DNA from: Mycolicibacterium peregrinum
Lineage (GTDB): Bacteria > Actinomycetota > Actinomycetes > Mycobacteriales > Mycobacteriaceae
Length of the DNA: 64,000 nt
Assembly: GCF_001665785.1 (NCBI RefSeq)
Contig: NZ_LZSO01000031.1
Location: 62,001 to 126,000 of the forward strand
Reading direction: 5' to 3'
The notes under the pieces are model-generated. The model was given only the letters and a program-made list of their open reading frames with translations, did not search any database and was not told where the DNA came from. The translations under genes and the position numbers were made by a program. Numbering within the stretch: position 1 is the first letter of the stretch; each line of letters opens with the position of its first letter. Positions 9,578-18,280 of this stretch are shown here, one piece after another.

Positions 9578-11017
9578 TTACACCCGCGCTTCGGCGGGCA
9601 GCGCTGCCAGGATGTCGTTGACGCGGTCGCGGGCATCGCCGAAGAGCATCTGCGTGTTCTCGCGGAAGAACAGCGGGTTCTGCACACCGGCGTAGCCCGA
9701 GGCCATGGAGCGCTTGAACACGATGACGTGGTCGGCGTTCCACACCGTGAGCACCGGCATGCCGGCGATCGGGCTGCTGGGGTCCTCGGCGGCGGCCGGG
9801 TTCACGGTGTCGTTGGCGCCGATCACGAGCACGACGGAGGTGCCTTCGAAGTCGTCGTTGATCTCGTCCATTTCGAGCACGATGTCGTAGGGCACCTTGG
9901 CCTCGGCCAGCAGCACGTTCATGTGCCCGGGCAGACGACCGGCGACGGGATGGATTCCGAAGCGGACGTTGACGCCGCGCTCACGCAGTTTGCGGGTCAG
10001 GTCGGCCACCCCGTACTGGGCCTGTGCCACGGCCATGCCGTAACCGGGGGTGATGATCACCGAGTCGGCGTGAGCGAGAAGTTCGGCGGCGCCCTCGGCG
10101 TTGATCTCGCGGTGCTCGCCGTAGTCCTTGTCCTCGGCCGGTCCGGCTTCGATGCCGAACCCGCCGGCGATCACCGAGATGAACGACCGGTTCATGGCCT
10201 TGCACATGATGTAGGACAGGTAGGCACCGGAGGAGCCGACGAGTGCGCCGGTGATGATCAGCAGGTCGTTGCCCAGCAGGAAGCCGGATGCGGCTGCGGC
10301 CCAACCCGAGTAGCTGTTGAGCATCGACACCACGACGGGCATGTCGCCGCCGCCGATCGAGGCGACCAGGTGCCAACCGAGCAGCAGCGCGAGCACGGTG
10401 ACGACGATGAGCAGCCACAGGTGCGGTTCGATGACGAACCAGACGGTCAGCGCGACGAAGACGACCAACGCACCGACGTTGAGGAAGTTCTTGCCGGGCA
10501 GCATCAGCGGCGCGGACTTCATGCGGGCCGACAGCTTGAGGTTGGCCACGATCGAACCGGTGAAGGTGACCGCACCGATGAAGACGCCGATGAACACCTC
10601 GGCCGAGTGGATGCCGAGCATCTTCTCGCCGACGAGCTTCACCGCTTCGTCGCCGCCGAGGCTGTTCTCGACGTGCAGGTAGCCGTTCCAGCCGACCAGC
10701 ACGGCGGCCAGACCGACGAAGCTGTGCAGCAGCGCGATCAGCTCGGGCATGCCCGTCATCTCGACGACCTTGGCGCGCCACAGGCCGATCGCGGCGCCGA
10801 CGATCATGGCGCCGATCAGCAGGGCCAGGCCCAGCGGCTCGATCTTGCGTTCGAAGGCCAGCGCGATGGTCGCGACCAGCGCGATGGCCATGCCGGTCAT
10901 GCCGAAGGTGTTTCCGGCCCTTGACGTCTCGTGCTTGGAGAGGCCGGCCAGCGCAAGGATGAACAGCAGGGCCGCGACGACGTAGGCGGCCGAGGCAACG
11001 TTTTCTAGGGTGAACAT
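9578..11017 (-). CDS. pntB: NAD(P) transhydrogenase beta subunit
   Basis: 479 residues, the usual PntB length. The N-terminal half is a membrane domain of about eight to nine helices. The C-terminal half is the NADP(H)-binding domain III, recognised by ITPGYGMAVAQAQ, RFGIHPVAGRLPGHMNVLLAEA and LVIGANDTVNPAA. With PntA it couples proton movement across the cytoplasmic membrane to hydride transfer from NADH to NADP+. It lies 34 bp downstream of pntA on the same strand and ends at a strong terminator, so pntA-pntB form one operon. Confidence 0.96.
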   Translation of the reverse strand: MFTLENVASAAYVVAALLFILALAGLSKHETSRAGNTFGMTGMAIALVATIALAFERKIEPLGLALLIGAMIVGAAIGLWRAKVVEMTGMPELIALLHSFVGLAAVLVGWNGYLHVENSLGGDEAVKLVGEKMLGIHSAEVFIGVFIGAVTFTGSIVANLKLSARMKSAPLMLPGKNFLNVGALVVFVALTVWFVIEPHLWLLIVVTVLALLLGWHLVASIGGGDMPVVVSMLNSYSGWAAAASGFLLGNDLLIITGALVGSSGAYLSYIMCKAMNRSFISVIAGGFGIEAGPAEDKDYGEHREINAEGAAELLAHADSVIITPGYGMAVAQAQYGVADLTRKLRERGVNVRFGIHPVAGRLPGHMNVLLAEAKVPYDIVLEMDEINDDFEGTSVVLVIGANDTVNPAAAEDPSSPIAGMPVLTVWNADHVIVFKRSMASGYAGVQNPLFFRENTQMLFGDARDRVNDILAALPAEARV

Positions 11018-11051
11018 GGAATCCGTTCCAAAGTTTCTGTGGGTAGGACCG

Positions 11052-12578
11052 TCAGCTGCGGGAGAACATCGCGAGCATGCGACGCGTCACCGCGAAGCCG
11101 CCGAAGACGTTGATACTGGCCAGCAGAATCGCCACGAAGGCCAACGAGGTGATGGCGATATCGCCGTGACCGATCTGCAGCAGGGCACCCACCACGATGA
11201 TTCCCGAGATCGCGTTGGTCACCGACATCAGCGGGGTGTGCAGCGCGTGGTGCACATTGCCGATCACGTAGTAGCCGATCACGATCGCCAGCGCGAACAC
11301 CGTCAGGTGGACCTGCAGCGCGGCCGGGGACATCGCGATCAGGGCGAAGATCGCGGCCGCGGCGCCGAACGTGACGCCCAGCCGGCGCCCGGTCGACATC
11401 GGCTGCTTCTCTTCCTTGACCACCGGGGCCGCCGCGGCGGGCTGGGCGGCCGGAGCGGCCGACACCTGCACCGGTGGCGGGGGCCAGGTGGTCTCGCCGT
11501 CGCGCACCACGGTCACCGAGCGCTGCACCACGTCGTCCCAGTCGAGGACGACCTTGCCGTCCTTCTCCGGGGTCAGCAGCTTGAGCAGGTTGACCAGGTT
11601 GGTGCCGTACAGCTGGGAGGCCTGGGCGGGCAGGCGGCCGGCCAGGTCGGTGTAGCCGATGATCGTCACACCGTTGTCGGTGACGATCGCCTGGTCCTTG
11701 ACGGTGCCCTCGACGTTGCCGCCGTTGGCCGCGGCCATGTCGACGATCACCGAGCCGGGCTTCATCGAGGCGACCATCTCGGCGGTGATGATGCGCGGCG
11801 CGGGCCTACCGGGGATCAGTGCGGTCGTGACGATGATGTCGACGTCCTTGCACTGCTCGGCGTACAGGGCCGCCTCGCGGGCCTTGTAGTCGTCGTCCAT
11901 CTCTTTGGCGTAGCCGGTGGCCGACACCTCGGCCGCAGCCGGGTCGACCGACAGGTACTCGCCGCCGAGGGAGGCGACCTGATCGGCGACCTCCGGGCGC
12001 GGGTCGGTGGCCCGCACGATCGCGCCCAGGCTGCCGGCAGCGCCGATGGCGGCCAGACCGGCCACACCGGCGCCCACCACGAGCACCTTGGCCGGCGGCA
12101 CCTTGCCCGCAGCGGTGACCTGACCGGTGAAGAACCGGCCGAATGCGTGGGCGGCCTCGACCACGGCGCGGTACCCGGCGATGTTGGCCATCGAGGACAG
12201 CACGTCCAACGACTGGGCGCGCGAGATACGCGGCACCGCGTCCATGGCCAGCACGGTGATCGGCCGGGTGGACAGCTTCTCGACCAGCTCGGGCTTGAGC
12301 CCGGGTGAGATCAAGCTCACCAGAGTCGCTCCGTCACGCACCTTGCCGATCTCGGCATCATCGGGGGCGTTGACCTTCAGCACGACGTCGGCGTCCCACG
12401 CGTCGCCGATCTCGGCACCGGCGTCGACGTAGGCGGCGTCGGAGAAGCTCGAGGCAGCACCGGCGCCGGTTTCTACGACTACCGTATAGCCGAGCTTGAT
12501 GATCTGCCCGACCGTCTGCGGGGTGGCGGCGACGCGCGTTTCCCCAGGTAGGGACTCGCGCGGGATCCCGATGAGCAT
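11052..12578 (-). CDS. pntA: NAD(P) transhydrogenase alpha subunit, fused domains I and II
   Basis: 508 residues. Residues 1 to about 370 are the soluble NAD(H)-binding domain I (PRESLPGETRVAATP, the Rossmann segment VLVVGAGVAGLAAIGAAGSLG, and GSVIVDMAAANGGN). A Pro/Ala-rich linker (about 380-410) joins them to the membrane part of about four helices (to 508) that equals PntAB. M. tuberculosis carries these as separate pntAa and pntAb genes; here they are one polypeptide, as in Escherichia coli PntA. It is the first gene of the pntA-pntB operon, and two inverted repeats lie just upstream. Confidence 0.95.
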   Translation of the reverse strand: MLIGIPRESLPGETRVAATPQTVGQIIKLGYTVVVETGAGAASSFSDAAYVDAGAEIGDAWDADVVLKVNAPDDAEIGKVRDGATLVSLISPGLKPELVEKLSTRPITVLAMDAVPRISRAQSLDVLSSMANIAGYRAVVEAAHAFGRFFTGQVTAAGKVPPAKVLVVGAGVAGLAAIGAAGSLGAIVRATDPRPEVADQVASLGGEYLSVDPAAAEVSATGYAKEMDDDYKAREAALYAEQCKDVDIIVTTALIPGRPAPRIITAEMVASMKPGSVIVDMAAANGGNVEGTVKDQAIVTDNGVTIIGYTDLAGRLPAQASQLYGTNLVNLLKLLTPEKDGKVVLDWDDVVQRSVTVVRDGETTWPPPPVQVSAAPAAQPAAAAPVVKEEKQPMSTGRRLGVTFGAAAAIFALIAMSPAALQVHLTVFALAIVIGYYVIGNVHHALHTPLMSVTNAISGIIVVGALLQIGHGDIAITSLAFVAILLASINVFGGFAVTRRMLAMFSRS

Positions 12579-12600
12579 CGAATCCGCTCCGTTCTATGTG

Positions 12601-12675
12601 TCCAGGCCTCTTCGTTCAGCCTGGAAGAGTGTCGCACTTGTGTTCAGATAACGCGCATGCCCCTTTTGGGGGATG
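12601..12675 (-). promoter_or_regulatory. Two inverted repeats upstream of pntA
   Basis: The 118-bp gap between corA-like stop and pntA start holds TCCAGGC-N11-GCCTGGA (12601-12625) and CATGCCCCTTTTGGGGGATG (12656-12675, CCCC/GGGG around TTTT). The first lies 23 bases above the pntA ATG and could be an operator. The second could be a weak terminator hairpin for the CorA-type gene, although no T run follows it on the minus strand. Assignment is by position only. Confidence 0.4.
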
Positions 12676-12696
12676 TGACTGCCGGCCCTGGTGCGG

Positions 12697-13728
12697 CTAC
12701 AGCCAGTCACGACGTTTGAACATCACATACAACAGGATGACCAGCACAACAATCAAAATGGAGCTGGCGACGAACCCCACGGCGGTGTTGATCCCGGGGT
12801 ACAGGACGTTCTGGCCGTAGAAGCCCGTGATGGCGGTCGGTACCGCGATGATGGCGGCCCAACCGCTGAGTTTCTTCATCACGGTGTTGAGCCGCGCGTC
12901 CTGCAACGACAGGTTGGTCTCGAACACCGTGGTGACCATGTCGCGCAGCGATTCGGTCCATTCGGAGGCCCGCAGCACGTGGTCGTACAGGTCGGCGTAC
13001 AGCGGGTCCAGGTCGGGTGAGGTGGACGAGTCCAGCCGCCGGTGCTGGATGGTGCTGACCACCTCACGCATGGGTAGCACCACCCGGCGCAGGTCGACCA
13101 GGTCCTTGCGCAGCTGGAACGTGCGTCGCTGGAGGCCGCGTCGTGGACCGCCGTCGGCGAACAACTCGTCCTCAAGCCCTTCGATGGCATCGTCGAGTGC
13201 CTCGACGGCCTCGAAGTGTCCGTCGACCACGACGTCGAGCAGCGCATGGACCAGTGACCCGACGCCGTACCGCTGCCCACCGAGGTCGTCGAAGCGCCGC
13301 GACACCTCGCTGATGTCGAACTCGGTGGACTCACCATTGAAGCTGGGCAGACGCACGGTGATCAGACCGCGGGGCAGGACGAATGCCGAGATGCGGTGTT
13401 TGATCAACAGCGATGTGTCGGGTGTCGCGTCCGCCTCCGGCTCCCGGATGTCGACGGCGTACACCGTGAAGAACGTATGTGTTTGGTATACCGATGTTTT
13501 CGTGCGTTCCTTGGGTGCGACGGCATCCTCGACCGCCCACATGTTGAGCCCGAGTTCGGTGGCCAGTTCACGGAGTGCCTCGTGATCGGGGTCGTAGATG
13601 TCTGCCCACACCAGCGTGTCCTCGTCGACCAGACACTCCGAGATATCCGTGAACTTGAAGTCGTCGACCGGCTGTCCGGACCGCCACACCCGCCCCTGCA
13701 CCTGTCTCACGATGAACCAGTCAAGCAC
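12697..13728 (-). CDS. CorA-type (MIT family) divalent cation channel with GQN signature
   Basis: 343 residues with the CorA layout: an alpha/beta cytoplasmic domain, a long helical region (about 170-275) and two C-terminal membrane helices ending in the basic FKRRDWL. The loop after the first helix reads TGFYGQNVLYPG: the near-invariant GMN of CorA is GQN here (residues 305-307). ZntB-type proteins also deviate at this position. It probably moves Mg2+, Co2+, Ni2+ or Zn2+, but the selectivity cannot be inferred. It is followed on the same strand by the pntA promoter and preceded by a TetR gene 52 bp away. Confidence 0.85.
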   Translation of the reverse strand: MLDWFIVRQVQGRVWRSGQPVDDFKFTDISECLVDEDTLVWADIYDPDHEALRELATELGLNMWAVEDAVAPKERTKTSVYQTHTFFTVYAVDIREPEADATPDTSLLIKHRISAFVLPRGLITVRLPSFNGESTEFDISEVSRRFDDLGGQRYGVGSLVHALLDVVVDGHFEAVEALDDAIEGLEDELFADGGPRRGLQRRTFQLRKDLVDLRRVVLPMREVVSTIQHRRLDSSTSPDLDPLYADLYDHVLRASEWTESLRDMVTTVFETNLSLQDARLNTVMKKLSGWAAIIAVPTAITGFYGQNVLYPGINTAVGFVASSILIVVLVILLYVMFKRRDWL

Positions 13729-13752
13729 CGCGGGATCGTTGCAGCGGTCATT

Positions 13753-13811
13753 CGATCCGGCGATCCGGCGATCCGACGGGTCAGTCGCTTCCGATGGCGA
13801 CCATCGGAAGC
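13753..13811 (-). terminator. Hairpin over a TetR stop codon plus tandem 8-mers
   Basis: A perfect 11-bp stem with a CGA loop (13787-13811) covers the last codons of the TetR gene, whose stop is 13781-13783. Just beyond, 13753-13776 holds three tandem copies of CGATCCGG/A. There is no T run, so it is an atypical terminator at best; it may simply stabilise the 3' end of the mRNA. Confidence 0.35.
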
Positions 13812-14449
13812 AGATACCTACGCACGTACTCGCGGGTGTCGTCCAGGCTGGTCAGTTTGATGCTGGTGTGCGGGGTGACGATGAACGACAACGTGAGTCG
13901 GGTGTGTAGCTCGGCCACGGTGCGGATGTGACGTTCCTGCTCCGGGGTGGTTTCACTGGTCCCGTACACATCGGTGCGTAGCTGCGCAGCCGAGTAATCC
14001 GTCGCGAAGTCGATGATGGCTCCGGCGTCGATGGTGAGACTGGGCAGGATCGTCTCGGGTTCGGTCCGGAGCAGCTTTTTGAGCAGGGCGTGGTCCCGCA
14101 GGAAGGTCACCGTGAAGACGGTTTCGTAGACCATGCGGTCTTCGAGTGTGTCCGCGTGGGCTCGAGCCTGTGCACTGCCGTCGAGGTAGCGCCGTGCCTC
14201 CGACAGCACCACCGCGTCGATCAGCACGTCCTTGGTGGGGAAGCGGCGGTAGAGCGTCGCCCGCCCGACGCCGCTGCGGCGCGCGACATCTTCCATGGTG
14301 GTGCGCCGAATGCCGACCAGCTCTGCCTGTTCCAGCGTCGCGCTCAAGATGCGCGTGGTGATTTCGTCGGGGTCGCGCACGCGGGCCAGTACCGCGGGAT
14401 CCGGCTCGGCGAGCCGCCGCACGAAGTCCGCTGTTCGAGTTGATGTCAC
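13781..14449 (-). CDS. TetR-family regulator, divergent from a P450
   Basis: 222 residues from a GTG at 14449 with an AAGGAG ribosome site. The N-terminal TetR helix-turn-helix is clear (TTMEDVARRSGVGRATLYRR, about residues 45-70); the C-terminal ligand domain is divergent. The divergent P450 gene and a symmetric four-box dyad between them (14497-14539) strongly suggest that it represses the P450 gene and itself. The ligand is unknown, perhaps the P450 substrate. Confidence 0.88.
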   Translation of the reverse strand: MTSTRTADFVRRLAEPDPAVLARVRDPDEITTRILSATLEQAELVGIRRTTMEDVARRSGVGRATLYRRFPTKDVLIDAVVLSEARRYLDGSAQARAHADTLEDRMVYETVFTVTFLRDHALLKKLLRTEPETILPSLTIDAGAIIDFATDYSAAQLRTDVYGTSETTPEQERHIRTVAELHTRLTLSFIVTPHTSIKLTSLDDTREYVRRYLLPMVAIGSD

Positions 14450-14496
14450 CGAACTACTCCTTGCCCGCGTCGATCGATCGTCGTAGCCTAGCCATC

Positions 14497-14539
14497 GAGA
14501 CGAGTGAGACGATGAGTGTCTAATTGTCTCGCACGTCTC
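14497..14539. promoter_or_regulatory. Four-box dyad operator between TetR and P450 genes
   Basis: GAGAC-N4-GAGAC at 14497-14510 is mirrored exactly by GTCTC-N4-GTCTC at 14526-14539, centred on 14518. Boxes on each side are spaced 9 bp start to start. It lies between the divergent starts at 14449 and 14573. This is the expected look of a site for two TetR dimers. Confidence 0.7.
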
Positions 14540-14572
14540 ATTCTAGGGTTTCGGTCGAGCGAGGGGCGCGTT

Positions 14573-15886
14573 ATGGACATCAAGCTGTGGACGAGATGGT
14601 TGGCGCTGCACGCGGTGCCGAAGGCGTTCATGTCGGTGCAACGGCGGACGGGCAATCCGATGGGCGCGCTGATCTCGAGCCACGGCAAGGGCATCGACCC
14701 CTATCCGCTTATGGAGAAGATCCGCCGACGCGGCCCGTTGGTGAAGACCCCGTTCGTCTGGGTCACCGCCGACTACGGCGTCGCCCGGGAAGTACTGCGG
14801 GACAAAAGGTTCGGGGTCACTCCGCCCACCGGAATGGGAATGCCGAAGCCGGTCCAGCTGCTCCTTGACCGGACCGATCCGAAAGTGGCCAATCCGGTGG
14901 AACCGCCGGCGATGGTCATCGTCGATCCGCCGGCGCACACGCAGTATCGGCAGCTCGTGGCGCAGAGCTTCACGCCGCGCGCGATCGAGAAGCTAGACGC
15001 ACGGGTGGCCGAGGTCACCGCCGAACTGATCGACAAGCTCGCCGGCGCGCCGCGCCCCGATCTCATCGCGGACTTCGCTGCGGTCCTTCCGGTCGCCATG
15101 ATCGCCGAGATACTCGGTCTGGCAGGTGAATCGCATGACCAACTGCTCGAGTGGGGGCACGACGGGGCGCCACTGCTCGATGTCGGGATTCCTTGGCGTA
15201 CCTACCGGCGCGGCATCGACGGGATGCGGGGTCTGGGCGGATTCCTGGCCAACCATTTCGATCAGGTCCGGGCCGGAGTCGCCGAGGACAATCCGTTCAC
15301 GAAGATGGCCGCCGATCACACGCTGACAGACCACGAACTCGCGGCCAACGCAGCACTTCTCATCGGCGCGGGCTTCGAAACCACGGTCAATCTCATCGGC
15401 AACGGGATCGTGCTGTTGCAGCAGCACCCCGATCAGCTCGCCCTGTTGCTCGACAATCCGGACCTGTGGCCGGCCGCGGTGGAGGAGATCCTGCGTCTCG
15501 AGAGCCCGGTGCAGATGACCGCGCGCACCACGCACTGCGACGTCGAGATCGCCGGGCAGCGGCTGCCGGCGGGCACCATGGTCGCGGTGTTGTTGGGTGG
15601 CGCGAACCGGGATCCGAAGGTGTTCACCGATCCGACGCGGTTCGACCTCGGCCGGTCCAACGTCCGTGACCACCTGGCCTTCGCCTCGGGTATCCACGTC
15701 TGCCTGGGTGCCGCACTGGCCCGGATCGAAGGCGCCACTGCGCTGCACGCACTGTTCGAGGCTTATCCGGACCTGCGCCTGACCGAGGCTCCGCGCCCAC
15801 GGGGTCTGGTCAATCTGCATGGATATGTGAAGCTGCCCGCCGTGCTGGGGTCCAGGCGCACCGAGCCCGCCGGGCTGGTCTGCTGA
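14573..15886 (+). CDS. Cytochrome P450, CYP140-like
   Basis: 437 residues from the ATG at 14573, preceded by GAGGGG. All P450 signatures are present: I-helix AGFETT (Glu269, Thr270, Thr271), K-helix ExxR (Glu305, Arg308) and the haem loop FASGIHVCLGAALA with Cys377 as thiolate ligand. The text resembles what I recall of mycobacterial CYP140 (WLALHAV near the start, DVGIPWRTY, SPVQMTAR). It is soluble, with no membrane anchor, and needs ferredoxin and reductase partners; no such genes are next to it. The substrate is unknown. Regulation by the divergent TetR protein is likely. Confidence 0.93.
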   Translation: MDIKLWTRWLALHAVPKAFMSVQRRTGNPMGALISSHGKGIDPYPLMEKIRRRGPLVKTPFVWVTADYGVAREVLRDKRFGVTPPTGMGMPKPVQLLLDRTDPKVANPVEPPAMVIVDPPAHTQYRQLVAQSFTPRAIEKLDARVAEVTAELIDKLAGAPRPDLIADFAAVLPVAMIAEILGLAGESHDQLLEWGHDGAPLLDVGIPWRTYRRGIDGMRGLGGFLANHFDQVRAGVAEDNPFTKMAADHTLTDHELAANAALLIGAGFETTVNLIGNGIVLLQQHPDQLALLLDNPDLWPAAVEEILRLESPVQMTARTTHCDVEIAGQRLPAGTMVAVLLGGANRDPKVFTDPTRFDLGRSNVRDHLAFASGIHVCLGAALARIEGATALHALFEAYPDLRLTEAPRPRGLVNLHGYVKLPAVLGSRRTEPAGLVC

Positions 15887-15941
15887 GCTCGGTACTCTTG
15901 GTGGGGACCTGCCAGATCGTGAACGCGAGGCCCACACCCCC

Positions 15942-16556
15942 ATGACGGATTCCCCACTCGACGGACTGATGGCGCGCGTCGGCGGTGTCAGCGGCATGGT
16001 CTACTCGGCGCTCCCGGTGACCGTGTACGCGACGGTCTCGGCGCTCTCGGGACGGGTGCCTGCGATCATCTCCGCGTTGGTGACAGCGGCCCTCGTATTC
16101 GGTTGGCAATTACTGCGCCGCGAATCGATCAGGCCCGCACTGTGGGGATTCGTCGGGGTCGCGGCCTGCGGGCTGCTGGCCCTGGTGACCGGCCAGGCCA
16201 AGGACTTCTACCTCCCGGGTATCTGGATGTCCTTGGCGTCGGCCATCGTGATGACCGGCTCGATCCTGGTCAGGCGTCCGCTGGTCGGGGTGATCTGGGC
16301 CTGGGCCACCGGTCGCGACAGCACCTGGCGTCGGGTCCCCGGGGTGCGACTTGTCTTCAACATCGTCACCGCGGTCCTGGCGACCGTGTCCTGGTCGCGA
16401 TTTCTGGTGCAGAACTACCTCTATGACACCGGTCAGGACGGGCTGCTCGCAGTCGCGCGGCTGGCAATGGGCTGGCCGTTGTTCGTGGTCACCACGACGC
16501 TGGTCCTGCTCAGTGCCCGCTACGCGATCCGGGCGCTGCCACGCTCGGCATCCTGA
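15942..16556 (+). CDS. DUF3159 multi-pass membrane protein
   Basis: 204 residues with about five to six hydrophobic segments, recognised as the actinobacterial DUF3159 family (start MTDSPLDGLMARVGGVSGM, then RRPLVGVIWAWATG and TGQDGLLAVARLAMGWPL). Function is not known to me. A TACTCT -10-like box lies at 15893-15898. It follows the P450 gene after 55 bp but has its own promoter-like sequence, and is convergent with the hydroxyacyl-CoA dehydrogenase gene (13 bp). Confidence 0.85.
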   Translation: MTDSPLDGLMARVGGVSGMVYSALPVTVYATVSALSGRVPAIISALVTAALVFGWQLLRRESIRPALWGFVGVAACGLLALVTGQAKDFYLPGIWMSLASAIVMTGSILVRRPLVGVIWAWATGRDSTWRRVPGVRLVFNIVTAVLATVSWSRFLVQNYLYDTGQDGLLAVARLAMGWPLFVVTTTLVLLSARYAIRALPRSAS

Positions 16557-16569
16557 GTGGAGCCGGTCC

Positions 16570-17427
16570 TCAGTTGTACTTGTAGAAGCCTTCGCCGGTG
16601 GCGAGTCCCAGCTTTCCCTTGTCGATGTAGTTCTCTTTGAGCCAGGCCGCCAGCTTCTGGGCTTCGGCGTCACCGTTGGCCATGATGTTGTAAGGCGTTG
16701 TCAGGCCGATGATGTCGTAGATCTGGAACGGGCCGACGGGTGCACCGGTGGCGATCCGCCAGGTGTCGTCTACCGCACTCGGGTCGGCGTAGCCACCGGC
16801 GGCGAGTTCGGCCGCGGCGTTGAGGAACGGCACCAGAAGTGAGTTGAGGACGTAGCCGGCCTTTTCCTTGTGCAGTTCGATGGGCACCATCCCGATGGCC
16901 TTGGCGAACTCGACCACTTCGGCGAACACCGCCGGGTCGGTGTCGGTGGTCCCCATGATCTCGGCGGTGTTGAACTGCCACACACGATTTGCGAAGTGCA
17001 GGGCGAGGAACTTGTCGGAGCGGCCGGTGGAGTCCTTGAGATCGCTGGGCAGCAGCGTGGAGGAGTTGGTGGCGAAGATGGTCTTGGCCGGCGCGAGTTC
17101 CCCGAGCTTCTGGTAGGTGTCCCGCTTCAGATCGAGGATCTCCGGGATCGCCTCGATGACCAGATCGGCGTCGGCCACCGCGTCCTTCAGGTCGGAGGTC
17201 AGCGTGAGCCGGCTCAACGCCTCCTGGGCCTTGCCGTCGCGCGCATCGGGCATCTCGTTGGCGTAGGTCTCGGCCAGCTTCTCGAACCGGTCTTTGGCCG
17301 TTTCGAGCACCTTGTCGCTGATGTCGTAGGCCGTGACGGTGAAGCCCTTGAACGCGGATTGGAACGCGATCTGGGAACCGAGCACGCCGGTCCCGAGCAC
17401 GGTCACCTTCTTGATGGAGTTCGTCAT
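16570..17427 (-). CDS. 3-hydroxyacyl-CoA (3-hydroxybutyryl-CoA) dehydrogenase
   Basis: 285 residues. The N-terminal Rossmann domain has the NAD motif VLGTGVLGSQIA, an acidic end YDIS and the conserved ADLVIEAIPE. The substrate part has FATNSSTLLPSDL and LALHFAN (the His of the His-Glu pair) and a C-terminal 3HCDH domain (KEKAGYVLNSLL). It should interconvert L-3-hydroxyacyl-CoA and 3-ketoacyl-CoA in beta-oxidation or short-chain metabolism. The start at 17427 overlaps the upstream TetR stop (ATGA), so translation is coupled; RNA level is probably set by that regulator. Confidence 0.93.
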   Translation of the reverse strand: MTNSIKKVTVLGTGVLGSQIAFQSAFKGFTVTAYDISDKVLETAKDRFEKLAETYANEMPDARDGKAQEALSRLTLTSDLKDAVADADLVIEAIPEILDLKRDTYQKLGELAPAKTIFATNSSTLLPSDLKDSTGRSDKFLALHFANRVWQFNTAEIMGTTDTDPAVFAEVVEFAKAIGMVPIELHKEKAGYVLNSLLVPFLNAAAELAAGGYADPSAVDDTWRIATGAPVGPFQIYDIIGLTTPYNIMANGDAEAQKLAAWLKENYIDKGKLGLATGEGFYKYN

Positions 17428-18068
17428 GATGCCTCGCCTTCTCGTGGTGTTGTGGTTGCCAGGAACCCCAGCACGATCTGGTTGATCTGCCGGAGCAGCT
17501 CGTGGGCGCCGTCCGCGCCCCATTTCACGCCGGTCGACGGTTGGACCACCAGGAGATGCAGTGCCGCGAAGACGCTTCTGGCGGCGCGGTCGGCGTTGGC
17601 CCGCATTTCGTTGTCGGTGGCCGGATCGGCCGGGTGGCAGCCCATCAGGCGTGCGGCGATCGCGTCCTCGAGTCGCTTGACGTGGTCGAGGCCCTCGGCG
17701 CGGAAACGCTCGGTGGGGGAGCCGAACAGCAGTTCGCGTTGGTATGCCGTGGCGTTGCTCGGCTGACGTGCAGCCTCGGCGATGACGGGTGCCACCATCG
17801 CGAACACCGCAGCGCTCGGATCGTCGATCTCGGCCGCGTTGCGCATGCCGGTCTCGATGGCCTGCCGGAACTGGTCGTTGTAGACCATCAGCAGCAGCTC
17901 GGCTTTCGACGACGCGTAGCGGAACAGGGTGCCTGCCGCGACGTCGGCGGCCTCGGCGATCTGGGCCACCGTGACGGGGTCGAATCCGTGCGCCTCGAAC
18001 AGTGAACTCGCCGCTGCGAAGATCCGCTGCTGCTTGTCCTGCATGTTGCGCGTCCGTCGGCCGGTCAT
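17424..18068 (-). CDS. TetR-family regulator of the hydroxyacyl-CoA dehydrogenase operon
   Basis: 214 residues from the ATG at 18068, which has GGGGTG four bases before it. An ATG at 18095 is in frame but lies inside the palindromic operator, so I rejected it. HTH: VTVAQIAEAADVAAGTLFRY. The rest is a typical all-helical ligand domain. It is first gene of an operon with the dehydrogenase (4-bp overlap). Two overlapping palindromes directly upstream indicate autoregulation; the ABC transporter operon starts about 170 bp beyond them in the other direction. Confidence 0.9.
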   Translation of the reverse strand: MTGRRTRNMQDKQQRIFAAASSLFEAHGFDPVTVAQIAEAADVAAGTLFRYASSKAELLLMVYNDQFRQAIETGMRNAAEIDDPSAAVFAMVAPVIAEAARQPSNATAYQRELLFGSPTERFRAEGLDHVKRLEDAIAARLMGCHPADPATDNEMRANADRAARSVFAALHLLVVQPSTGVKWGADGAHELLRQINQIVLGFLATTTPREGEAS

Positions 18069-18077
18069 GATCACCCC

Positions 18078-18113
18078 ATTAATGAGCTCACTCATTAATG
18101 AATGTACTCATTA
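18078..18113. promoter_or_regulatory. Overlapping double palindrome operator
   Basis: ATTAATGAG-CTCA-CTCATTAAT (18078-18099) is a perfect 9-bp inverted repeat. It overlaps TAATGA-N6-TCATTA (18096-18113), a second dyad with the same half-site. The sites begin 10 bp above the TetR start at 18068. The core half-site is AATGA / TCATT. Confidence 0.75.
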
Positions 18114-18280
18114 TTTGGGCGCTATGTCAACCGGGGTGAATAAACTCAGCTCGATTTCAGACCTTCACCACACCGGCGCTCACCGGTACCAATACCCAGG
18201 TGAACGGATCGCTGCCTGGTTGCTGTCGTCGCTGAAGCCCATCGCCACCCAACTACTTCAGCAACAGAAAGCTGACCACA

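Noticed and set aside
9362..12308. Long plus-strand frames (520 and 432 residues) opposite pntA and pntB
   Set aside because: His/Gln/Asp/Arg-rich antisense shadows of highly conserved transhydrogenase genes.
18127..18280. Possible riboswitch upstream of the TauABC/SsuABC-type operon
   Set aside because: Several short complementary stretches are present but no conserved core of a known class (SAM, TPP, cobalamin) could be read.
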